Source: Bacteroidales bacterium UBA3663 (GTDB taxonomy: Bacteria > Bacteroidota > Bacteroidia > Bacteroidales > UBA3663). From it: a DNA stretch of 40,701 bases. How positions within the stretch are numbered: the stretch's first letter is position 1; every line of letters begins with the position of its first letter. The notes below the pieces were generated by a model, which was not told where the DNA came from, did not search any database, and worked only from the letters and a program-made list of their open reading frames with translations. The DNA lies in NCBI GenBank assembly GCA_002373755.1, contig DFJU01000047.1, positions 8,677 to 49,377 on the forward strand, in the 5' to 3' direction. This document shows, in pieces, positions 17,196 through 23,913 of the stretch. Position numbers and translations under genes: made by a program.

Positions 17196-17666
17196 TCAAA
17201 GTTCGCTCGGCGAGGTCATCTTCTCGGTGAGGAACTGGTTTTGGTACTTATTGATCGTCTTGATCAGTTCCGGGGTGATCTCGGGGTCGAACTCGGCATT
17301 GTGCTGGAGCCAGCGGTTGAAAGCCATGAATACCTCGATGGCATCGACGACGTTGGCCTTCTTGTCGAGCTTCTCGACCACGGCAGATAGTTTGGAGAGC
17401 TTGTCGGCCAATGAACCGATGGCTGATGGGTCTTCGCTCTTGTTGACCGTCTCGATGAGCTGGTCGATGGAGAGCAGCAGCTTGTTGACAAGTTCTGGTC
17501 GGGTGATGTTCTTGGCGGCGCGCTGGGACTTCCAGCCCTCGGCGTTGACCCACCGGGAGATGGTGACACGCGAGATGCCGAGCTGGTCGGCAATCTCCTG
17601 CTGCTCCATGCCGGAGAGGTAGAGGGAGCGGGCGATGTTCTTTTTCTGTTCGGTCTCTTTAGACAT
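17196..17666 (-). CDS. terS: terminase small subunit, HTH-containing
   Basis: 156 residues from ATG 17666, beginning MSKETEQKKN. The frame is open to 17723, but those codons read an AACCTCAAAACC-type leader repeat and overlap the promoter. A helix-turn-helix (about 20-45, EIADQLGISRVTISRWV) recognises DNA. The rest is a helical oligomerisation region. It is first in the minus-strand head operon, directly upstream of the large subunit. Confidence 0.85.
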   Translation of the reverse strand: MSKETEQKKNIARSLYLSGMEQQEIADQLGISRVTISRWVNAEGWKSQRAAKNITRPELVNKLLLSIDQLIETVNKSEDPSAIGSLADKLSKLSAVVEKLDKKANVVDAIEVFMAFNRWLQHNAEFDPEITPELIKTINKYQNQFLTEKMTSPSEL

Positions 17667-17720
17667 TGTTGTAAGGTTTTGAGGTTGTGTGGTTGTGAGG
17701 TTTTGAGGTCTCGGATGGTG

Positions 17721-17820
17721 CAAAGTTGGCCGTTTTTTGCGAGCGGTGCAAATTGGTTTACAAGACTTTACATTCCGGTTGTGCGCCCCGTCGGAATGTG
17801 CGAAATTTGCACTCGTAAAC
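17721..17820. promoter_or_regulatory. divergent late promoter region with two dyads
   Basis: Leftward promoter: TTTG at -33, 20 bases, CAACTTTG (read on the minus strand; -7 at 17721-17728, -33 at 17749-17752), driving the head operon. Rightward candidate: GTTG, 20 bases, GAAATTTG ending near 17809, toward the protease gene. Inverted repeat GTGCAAATT (17746-17754) / AATTTGCAC (17804-17812) and inner repeat ACATTCCG (17770-17777) / CGGAATGT (17792-17799) are probable activator sites for coordinated late expression. Confidence 0.65.
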
Positions 17821-17882
17821 AGAACAGACCCTCACCCCAGCAAGGGTCGCCGTAATTTGTAATTCGTAATTTGTAATAAGAC

Positions 17883-18863
17883 ATGAAAGAAGCCATCATC
17901 TCATCATCGCGCCTCAACTGCTACGGCTTCCGCGTGCTGACCGACGGCATCGACCTCGGCCACTACAAGGCCAACCCGCTGCTGCTCTACATGCACAACC
18001 GCTGCTTCGACGGCAAGACGCTGCCCATCGGCCGCATGGAAAGCCTGCGCGTGGACGGCGACCTGCTGATCGGCACGCCCGTCTTTGACAAGGCCGACCC
18101 CTTTGCCGCCGAAGTGGCCCGCAAGTGGGAGGCCGGATTCCTCCGCATGGTGTCGGCCGGACTGGACATCACCGAGACCTCGCAGGATGCAGCCCTCCTC
18201 GTGGAGGGACAGACGCGCCCCACCGTGACACGCTGCCGCCTCATGGAGGTGAGCATCGTTGACATCGGTGCCAACGACGACGCGCTCCAGCTCACACACC
18301 ACGGCCAGACCGTCACCCTCGCCGCAGGTCAGGACAACGACGTGCTGCCGCTCTTGGCCAACGACGCACAACCACACAACCCCATAACCTCAAAACCACA
18401 ATCAACAATGGAACTTAAAGATTTTGCCCTGCTCGTCGGCCTCAAGGAGACCGCCACCGAGCAGGAAGTACGCGACCGCGTCGCACAACTCCAGAACGAC
18501 GGCAAGACCGTCGCCGACCTCACCAAGCGCATCAACTCGATGGAGGAGGCCGCCATCGCCCAGAGCGTTGACCGCGCCATCAAGGAGCACCGCATCGACC
18601 TCGCCAAAAGAGATCATTTTGTCGAGCTTGGCAAAAAGATCGGCGCAGAGGCATTGGCCGAGACCCTCGCCGCCATGACCCCAGCCGCACGCCCCACCGA
18701 CATCATCCGCCAGCAGACAGCCCCGTCGGCCACCGCCGCACTCGCTGCCAAGTCGTGGGACGAACTGGACCGCGCAGGCAAGCTCGCCGAACTGAAGAAG
18801 GCCGACATCGAGACCTTCAAGGCCAAGTATAAGGAGAAGTTCGGCGCGGAATACAGCGAGTGA
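17883..18863 (+). CDS. prohead protease fused to scaffold (Mu gpI-like)
   Basis: 326 residues. The N-terminal 150 form a herpesvirus/HK97-type serine protease with likely catalytic His38 (LLLYMHNR) and Ser91 (RMVSAGL). The C-terminal 150 are a helical scaffold, rich in Glu/Lys/Ala, that shapes the capsid and is then digested. An in-frame ATG at 18408 could give the scaffold alone, as with Mu gpI/gpZ. It is the first plus-strand late gene, after a TAATTNG leader. Confidence 0.88.
   Translation: MKEAIISSSRLNCYGFRVLTDGIDLGHYKANPLLLYMHNRCFDGKTLPIGRMESLRVDGDLLIGTPVFDKADPFAAEVARKWEAGFLRMVSAGLDITETSQDAALLVEGQTRPTVTRCRLMEVSIVDIGANDDALQLTHHGQTVTLAAGQDNDVLPLLANDAQPHNPITSKPQSTMELKDFALLVGLKETATEQEVRDRVAQLQNDGKTVADLTKRINSMEEAAIAQSVDRAIKEHRIDLAKRDHFVELGKKIGAEALAETLAAMTPAARPTDIIRQQTAPSATAALAAKSWDELDRAGKLAELKKADIETFKAKYKEKFGAEYSE
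18408..18863 (+). CDS. nested scaffold protein from an internal start (Mu gpZ-like)
   Basis: ATG 18408 (residue 176 of the protease ORF) gives a 151-residue protein starting MELKDFALLVGL. The preceding bases (CATAACCTCAAAACCACAAT, then CAACA) are AT/CA-rich, unlike the GC-rich coding sequence around them. They resemble the intergenic AACCTCAAAACC leader near 17690-17705. This looks like a ribosome entry leader inside a gene. Separate scaffold expression is established for Mu and lambda. Confidence 0.65.
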   Translation: MELKDFALLVGLKETATEQEVRDRVAQLQNDGKTVADLTKRINSMEEAAIAQSVDRAIKEHRIDLAKRDHFVELGKKIGAEALAETLAAMTPAARPTDIIRQQTAPSATAALAAKSWDELDRAGKLAELKKADIETFKAKYKEKFGAEYSE

Positions 18864-18917
18864 ACGCGGGCGCAGAGAAAGTAATTTGTAATTAGTAATC
18901 TGTAATTTTGAAAAGCA

Positions 18918-19820
18918 ATGGCACTTAACAAGCAAATCTGGCTCAACACCATCGTCGAGAACTTCTTCCCCGACAACTCATTCGCCACCAAGTCGGTCGA
19001 CGACTCGGCATTCGTAAGCAACGCAACCGTCCATGTGCCCAATGCGGGCGTACCGTCGGGCGTAGCTACCAACCGCTCGGAACTGCCAGCCTCGGTCAGC
19101 CGGCGCACCGACAACGAGCTGACCTACGACATCGACGAGCTGACCACCAACCCGATCCACATTCCGAACATCGACACCGTGGAGCTGTCGTACGACAAGC
19201 GTCAGAGCGTCCTGTTCAACGACCGCACGCAGCTCCAGAAGGAGGCAATGCAGAACCTGCTCTACCGCTGGTTCGTGGCCGACAACATCATCTCGACCAC
19301 CGGTGCTGCCACCGCCGCCCACACCTCAAGCACCGCCTCCGGCAACCGCAAGAAGATCACCAAGGCCGATGTCCTGTCGCTCATGGTGAAGTTCAACGAG
19401 GACGACGTTCCGGCCGAGAACCGCTACCTCCTGCTCGATGCCGTCATGTATGCCGACCTGTTGGCCGAAATCACCGGCACGGAGCTGAGCGCATTCCTCG
19501 CCTCGGCCGATGCACAGCGCGGCGTCGTAGGCCAGCTCTACGGCTTCAACGTGATGCAGCGCTCGAAGGTGCTGAAGGTGAACGGCAACAACGCCCTCCT
19601 GAAGTGGGAGGCCACCGCTACCGCCGCCGAGCGTGCCTGCGGCCTGGCCTGGCAGCAGCAGTGCGTGAGCCGCGCGTTGGGCGAGGTCAAGATGTTCGAC
19701 AGAGTCGACGACCCGACCTACTACGGCGACATCTATTCGTTCCTCATGCGCGTGGGCGGCCTCTACCGCCGCTACGACAAGAAAGGCGTCTGCGCCATCG
19801 TCGAGGCAGCTGCAAGCTAA
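18918..19820 (+). CDS. major capsid protein
   Basis: 300 residues. Typical HK97-fold major head protein: extended N-arm, central region with VSLSYDK-type strand (VELSYDKRQSVLFNDRTQ), and the C-terminal FDRVDDPTYYGDIYSFLMRV axial domain. It follows the protease/scaffold gene as expected. It carries no separate decoration domain. Confidence 0.9.
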   Translation: MALNKQIWLNTIVENFFPDNSFATKSVDDSAFVSNATVHVPNAGVPSGVATNRSELPASVSRRTDNELTYDIDELTTNPIHIPNIDTVELSYDKRQSVLFNDRTQLQKEAMQNLLYRWFVADNIISTTGAATAAHTSSTASGNRKKITKADVLSLMVKFNEDDVPAENRYLLLDAVMYADLLAEITGTELSAFLASADAQRGVVGQLYGFNVMQRSKVLKVNGNNALLKWEATATAAERACGLAWQQQCVSRALGEVKMFDRVDDPTYYGDIYSFLMRVGGLYRRYDKKGVCAIVEAAAS

Positions 19821-19898
19821 ACAGAGGCCCCGACCCTCCCCGAGGGGAGGAGGCCGGGGCCGCCGTAATTCGTAATTTGTAATTTGTAATTGAAGCCA

Positions 19899-20342
19899 AT
19901 GCGTACCATCACCCACATCGTCATCCACTGCACCGCGTCGCCTCAGTCATGGGGTGTGCGCGAACTGATGGCCGAGTTCAAGGCCAAAGGCTGGAAGTCG
20001 CCCGGCTACCACTACGCCATCCTCGCCGACGGCACCATCCGGCAGCTTCATCCGCTCGACATGGTGGCCAACGGAGTGAAGGGGCACAACGAACATTCTA
20101 TCCACGTGGCATGGGTGGGCGGCATCGACCGACAGGGACGACCTGTTGACAACCGCACCGACGCCCAGCGCGAAGCCATGCACCGCCTCGTTGACGACTT
20201 GCGACATCATTATCCGCAGGCCACCATCGTCGGCCACCGCGACCTTTCGCCCGACCGCAATGGTGACGGCAAGGTGACGCGCGACGAGTGGGTCAAGCAG
20301 TGCCCGTGCTTCGAGGTGAAGGAGGAGTTCAAGACCCTTTAA
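19899..20342 (+). CDS. endolysin: N-acetylmuramoyl-L-alanine amidase
   Basis: 147 residues from ATG 19899 (TTG 19890 is less likely). Amidase_2/PGRP fold that cuts the amide bond between muramic acid and peptide. Zinc-site motifs are VIHCTAS near residue 10, GYHYAI, and GHRDLSPDRNGDGKV with the final QCPCF. There is no signal peptide, so export needs a holin. It sits with spanin-like genes between head and tail genes as a lysis cassette. Confidence 0.95.
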   Translation: MRTITHIVIHCTASPQSWGVRELMAEFKAKGWKSPGYHYAILADGTIRQLHPLDMVANGVKGHNEHSIHVAWVGGIDRQGRPVDNRTDAQREAMHRLVDDLRHHYPQATIVGHRDLSPDRNGDGKVTRDEWVKQCPCFEVKEEFKTL

Positions 20343-20365
20343 CTCCCTTTTAATAACTCTAAAAC

Positions 20366-20821
20366 ATGGAACTGCACGAACTGCTGAACTGGGTGCTGGG
20401 CGGCGGACTGGTCGCCACACTCGTCGCACTGCTCACCCTCAAGCCCACGGTGATGAAGGCACGGAGCGAAGCCGTCAGGGCACGTGCCGAGGCCGAAAGG
20501 GCAATGGCTGCAGCCGAGACGGTGCGCATCACCAACACCGAACAGGCCACGCGCATCCTGATTGACAACATCGTCGAACCACTAAAAAAAGAATTCAATG
20601 CGACACGACGCGAAATGGCACGCCTGCGCAAGGCACTCAACCAGGCTAATGCTTGCGAGCATAGCGACAATTGCCCTGTGCTGCACAAGCTGCGCGAGCT
20701 ACAGGACGAGCGCGAGCCGGCAGGCAACGGCCTCGACCCACTCGACGGCACTCGCCACGACGACCCTGCGCCGCATCGCTCCGCTGCCGCCGACCGTCAC
20801 CCGCCTGACGGCGAAGTTTGA
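20366..20821 (+). CDS. membrane-anchored coiled-coil protein (holin or inner spanin)
   Basis: 151 residues. One N-terminal membrane helix (LNWVLGGGLVATLVALL) is followed by a long coiled coil (about 28-110, KARSEAVRARAEAERAMAAA). The C-terminal 35 residues are disordered and overlap the next gene in another frame. The layout matches inner-membrane spanins (Rz), whose periplasmic coiled coil bridges to an outer-membrane partner. A holin role is the alternative. Confidence 0.7.
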   Translation: MELHELLNWVLGGGLVATLVALLTLKPTVMKARSEAVRARAEAERAMAAAETVRITNTEQATRILIDNIVEPLKKEFNATRREMARLRKALNQANACEHSDNCPVLHKLRELQDEREPAGNGLDPLDGTRHDDPAPHRSAAADRHPPDGEV

Positions 20822-21128
20822 CGACGTGCTGCTGCTGCCCGACGGTGCGGAATACAGCACCGGGAGCAACGGAGTGCGCGCCACCGTGCGCCGCATGGGC
20901 GACTCGCTCGTGGTCGAGGCATCGGCCGACATGACGCTGACCGAAGAGTTCACGGCCACAGCCCGCAGCGACACTACCGACACCTCCCAGACAATGGAAA
21001 CCAAAACAACCGCAAGCCGCACAGGCGGTACCATCGGGCTGAGGCTCAAATGGTACACGGCGGGCATACTGATTGGAATGCTCGCACTCCTTATCATCAG
21101 ACGTAAAATCAAAAACATCGTAAAATGA
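20598..21128 (+). CDS. overlapping lipoprotein with C-terminal membrane helix, spanin-like
   Basis: 176 residues in the +1 frame relative to the preceding gene, with which it overlaps for 224 bases. Another start at 20649 would give a shorter signal. A lipoprotein-type signal (LMLASIATIALCCTSC) precedes a Thr/Ser-rich periplasmic part. A second membrane helix (AGILIGMLALLIIRR) ends the protein. Lipid anchor plus C-terminal helix is the plan of unimolecular spanins. The overlap is the arrangement of Rz/Rz1. Its stop overlaps the sheath start (ATGA). Confidence 0.72.
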   Translation: MRHDAKWHACARHSTRLMLASIATIALCCTSCASYRTSASRQATASTHSTALATTTLRRIAPLPPTVTRLTAKFDDVLLLPDGAEYSTGSNGVRATVRRMGDSLVVEASADMTLTEEFTATARSDTTDTSQTMETKTTASRTGGTIGLRLKWYTAGILIGMLALLIIRRKIKNIVK

Positions 21129-22291
21129 ACAACGTAACCATCACAAGACAGAACGGCAACGTGCCGAAGTCGCTTGCAGGCGAGGACCACGTGAGCGGAC
21201 TGCTCTTCTACATGCCCGAAGGTGCAGTGCCGTCGGGTCTGTTCATCGACCATGTGGCAGCCATCGCCACCATCGACGAGGCCGAAGCTCTGGGCATCAC
21301 GGCCGACGACGAGGAATGGGCTATCCGCGTGGCGCACTACCAGATCAGCGAAGCCCTGCGCGTCAACCCGGGCATCGAGATCTACCTCGGCGCGTGGGAG
21401 CGTCCATCGACCATGACGTGGGATGAAATCACCACCATGCAGCAGGCTGCCGACGGACGTATCCGCCAGCTCGCCATCTGGGACGGCACGACCGCCATCA
21501 CCACGACCGCCGTGGCTGCCATCCAGGGCGTGGCCGACGCGCTCGACTCGACCCTCGCCGCTCCGCTCATCGTGGGCATCGCGCCCAAGTGTCCGGCAAC
21601 GGGCAGCATCCTGACCACTCTGGCAGGTTCGGCTCCGCGCGTGTCGGTCATCATTGCTCAGGATGCCGACAACGAGCTCTTCGCCGACGAGGACAATGCA
21701 TCGGCCAAGAACGCCGTCTCGTGCATCGGCCTGTGGCTGGGTCATGTCTCATTGGCCAGCGTGCACGAAAGCATCTCGTGGGTCAAGAAGTTCCCCAGCG
21801 GCATCGGCACTCCGGCACTCTCGAACGGCGACAAGGTGCGCGACGTGAGCCGCACGGTGCTCAACGCACTCGACGCAACGGGTCGCTACTGCTTCCTCGT
21901 CACCATCACAGGCATCACGGGGTCGTACTGGAACGACTCGAACAACCTCGACGCAGCCACGAGCGACTACAACGCCATCGAGCTGGTCCGCACCATGGAC
22001 AAGGCCGTGCGCGGTGTGCGCACCTACCTGACCCCCGAGCTTGGCGGCAACGTCTATTTTGACCCGGCCACGGGCAAGATGCAGACCTACACCGTCGAAC
22101 ACCTCAAGACCACGGCCCAGAAGGCACTGGAGGACATGGAGAAGGCGGGCGAACTGAGCGGCTATGCCGTGGAGATCGACCCGGAGCAGAACGTACTCTC
22201 GACCTCGACGGTCAACGTCGTGATCAAGAACGTGCCGGTCGGCGTCGTGCGCCGCATCGCCGTCAAGATCGGCTATGTAGCAGCAGTTTAA
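21125..22291 (+). CDS. contractile tail sheath protein (DUF2586-like)
   Basis: 388 residues. DUF2586-type sheath of Bacteroidetes myophages. The C-terminal domain (about 290-388: AIELVRTMDKAVRGVRTYL, then NVPVGVVRRIAVKIGY) carries the interlocking strands that link sheath subunits. It contracts to drive the tube into the host. It is followed directly by the tube gene. Confidence 0.9.
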   Translation: MNNVTITRQNGNVPKSLAGEDHVSGLLFYMPEGAVPSGLFIDHVAAIATIDEAEALGITADDEEWAIRVAHYQISEALRVNPGIEIYLGAWERPSTMTWDEITTMQQAADGRIRQLAIWDGTTAITTTAVAAIQGVADALDSTLAAPLIVGIAPKCPATGSILTTLAGSAPRVSVIIAQDADNELFADEDNASAKNAVSCIGLWLGHVSLASVHESISWVKKFPSGIGTPALSNGDKVRDVSRTVLNALDATGRYCFLVTITGITGSYWNDSNNLDAATSDYNAIELVRTMDKAVRGVRTYLTPELGGNVYFDPATGKMQTYTVEHLKTTAQKALEDMEKAGELSGYAVEIDPEQNVLSTSTVNVVIKNVPVGVVRRIAVKIGYVAAV

Positions 22292-22339
22292 GACCCCACC
22301 CCGTAAATCGTAATTCGTAATTTGTAATTTGATACAAAA

Positions 22340-22777
22340 ATGGCACTTAACATCAACGGCGTGCCGTTCATCAACGGCAAACTGTACGACTGGGCAGACA
22401 TCGTGGTGACCATCGCGGGCGTACCCGTCACGGGCATCACCGGCATCGAATACAAGGACGACCAGGACATCGTGCTGAAGTACGGCGCAGGCCGTCTGCC
22501 GGTGGGCGTGGCCAAGGGCCGCATCACCTGCTCGGGCAAGCTCATCCTCTATCAGGAGGAGGTCGAGTCACTCCAGCGTCAGAGCCCGACCGGCCGTCTG
22601 CAAGACCTCGCCCCGTTCGACATCATCGTCAACTACCTGCCCGACACGGGCATCGTCTCGACCGACAAACTGCGCAACTGCATGTTCAAGAACAACGGGC
22701 GCAACTGGAAGGAGGGCGACACCGGCCAGACGGAGGAAATAGACCTCGTGATGAGCCACATCGAGTGGAACAAGTAA
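22340..22777 (+). CDS. tail tube protein
   Basis: 145 residues, beta-rich, starting MALNINGVPFINGKLYDWAD. It forms the inner tube rings. Size and position between sheath and tail chaperone match tube proteins of contractile phages. A TAATTNG leader precedes it. Confidence 0.85.
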   Translation: MALNINGVPFINGKLYDWADIVVTIAGVPVTGITGIEYKDDQDIVLKYGAGRLPVGVAKGRITCSGKLILYQEEVESLQRQSPTGRLQDLAPFDIIVNYLPDTGIVSTDKLRNCMFKNNGRNWKEGDTGQTEEIDLVMSHIEWNK

Positions 22778-22992
22778 ATCTATAAAGGGAGTGAAAGGGT
22801 AGTAAAAAAGGAGTGAAGAGACGCGCCACGGCACGTCTCAGGAGTAAAAGGGACGTTTGCTGCATCGGCCGTCAACCCTCCACTCCAAGACGCGACAATG
22901 TCACGTCTCTACAAGCCGAACCGTCGGTAGTATCGTCCCTTTTACTCCCCTTTAACTCCCTTTTAACTCCCCTTTAATTACCCTTTAAACGT
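22778..22992. repeat. intergenic module, copy 1 (pyrimidine tracts plus palindromes)
   Basis: 215 bases without a gene. Order: GGGAGTGAAAGGG-type purine tract, GAGACG palindrome (22818-22839), GGGACGTTTGCTGCATCGG, AGACGCGACA palindrome (22888-22910), then CGTCCCTTTTACTCCCC-type pyrimidine tract up to the next start. Most of it recurs at 30197-30383. Purine and pyrimidine arms could pair into a very long hairpin. Confidence 0.8.
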
Positions 22993-23328
22993 ATGGAAGA
23001 AATGAATAAGGCCGTCACGATCGACGGCGGCGTGACTGAAGAACAGATTGCACAGTGGAAAGCCCAGCACCGCAAGGTGACGCGCATCGACGTGGTCGAT
23101 GGCGAAGAGACGCACATCGGCTACTTCAAGCGGCCGTCGATGGAAACCATGACCGCAGTGAGCAAGGTGTCGAAGACCGACGAGATGCGGTCGGCGCAGG
23201 TGCTTTTCGATGGCTGCTGGCTCGGCGGGTCGCCCGTCATCAAGACGGATGCAGTGCTTTTCACCGCCGCCATGACACAGCTCAACAAGGCATTCACATC
23301 GGCCATGTCGAGCCTAAAAAACTTGTAA
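22993..23328 (+). CDS. tail assembly chaperone (gpG-like, zero-frame product)
   Basis: 111 residues. Short helical protein encoded between tube and tape measure, the standard site of the tail chaperone. It ends in SLKNL, with a slippery A AAA AAC directly before the stop. It binds the tape measure protein during tail assembly. Confidence 0.85.
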   Translation: MEEMNKAVTIDGGVTEEQIAQWKAQHRKVTRIDVVDGEETHIGYFKRPSMETMTAVSKVSKTDEMRSAQVLFDGCWLGGSPVIKTDAVLFTAAMTQLNKAFTSAMSSLKNL

Positions 23329-23555
23329 CGTCGCACCGGCTGGAGGTCGAGGGGGACGACGATGCGGCAACGTGGCTGCTCAAGGCCAATGCCCTCATCC
23401 GCGCCAACCTGCACCGCGACCCGACGGCCGGCAGCGACGAAGACTTTGCCACCGACTATGCGGCCGCCCTCTGGCTCGAACAGTGGAGACAGAAAACCGC
23501 CGCCATAGCACTGAATCAGGCTATAGCGGCGGCTTTTGGTGAAAGGCGGGATTAG
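22993..23555 (+). CDS. tail assembly chaperone, -1 frameshift fusion (gpGT-like)
   Basis: A -1 shift on A AAA AAC (23316-23322) continues as KKLVTSHRLEVEG to the TAG at 23553-23555, giving about 187 residues. The extension has no start codon of its own, yet it has good codon use and an acidic, helical sequence, as in lambda gpG-T. The fusion is known to be needed at a low ratio for tail-length assembly. Confidence 0.82.
23316..23361 (+). promoter_or_regulatory. programmed -1 frameshift signal
   Basis: Canonical heptamer A AAA AAC in the zero frame (codons CTA AAA AAC), 6 bases before a possible stem CGTCG (23329-23333) / CGACG (23357-23361). The zero-frame stop follows the heptamer after one codon. 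Confidence 0.8.
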
Positions 23556-23857
23556 TCGTGGGTGGCGGCATACCAGAGCCAAAGGTCATTGGGCGCGGTG
23601 TCCGCCTCCGTCTTGGGAACAAGTCGGATGGACTTCTTCGGTTTAGGCACCGGCGTATCGTGCGGCGAGGTGTCGCCGAAATAGGCATCTATGGCACGGG
23701 AGTCCACTTCGGGAGCAGGCTTCGAGACCTCTTCCTGGATGACGAACTTCTTGTCGGTCGACACCTCGATGACATAGAGTACGTAGAAGACCAACAGGGC
23801 GACAAACCCCAACAGAAGGCTGCCCGCAATGATATATGCAAAAATGGTGAAAAGCAT
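23552..23857 (-). CDS. single-pass membrane protein, moron
   Basis: 101 residues on the minus strand between chaperone and tape measure, where all other tail genes are plus. N-terminal membrane helix (FAYIIAGSLLLGFVALLVFY), then a Pro/Asp-rich cytoplasmic or periplasmic tail (PAPEVDSRAIDAYFGD). Its stop overlaps that of the chaperone fusion by 4 bases. It has its own promoter-like sequence at 23882-23913. A role in superinfection exclusion is plausible. No family recognised. Confidence 0.75.
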   Translation of the reverse strand: MLFTIFAYIIAGSLLLGFVALLVFYVLYVIEVSTDKKFVIQEEVSKPAPEVDSRAIDAYFGDTSPHDTPVPKPKKSIRLVPKTEADTAPNDLWLWYAATHD

Positions 23858-23881
23858 GGTGTTTTAGTTTTAAGTCGTGCA

Positions 23882-23913
23882 CAAAAGAAAATAAAATCTT
23901 AAAGTCATGCAAG
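23882..23913 (-). promoter_or_regulatory. promoter of the 23857 moron
   Basis: Read on the minus strand: CTTG, exactly 20 bases, TTCTTTTG (7 of 8 with the TAnnTTTG form counting free positions). It overlaps the start codon of the tape measure gene, so its use in the lysogen would not need phage late activation. Confidence 0.5.

Noticed and set aside
20598..20821. Possible frameshift error joining the two lysis ORFs
   Set aside because: Each frame has its own membrane or lipoprotein signal, and overlapping spanin genes are common, so two genes explain it better.
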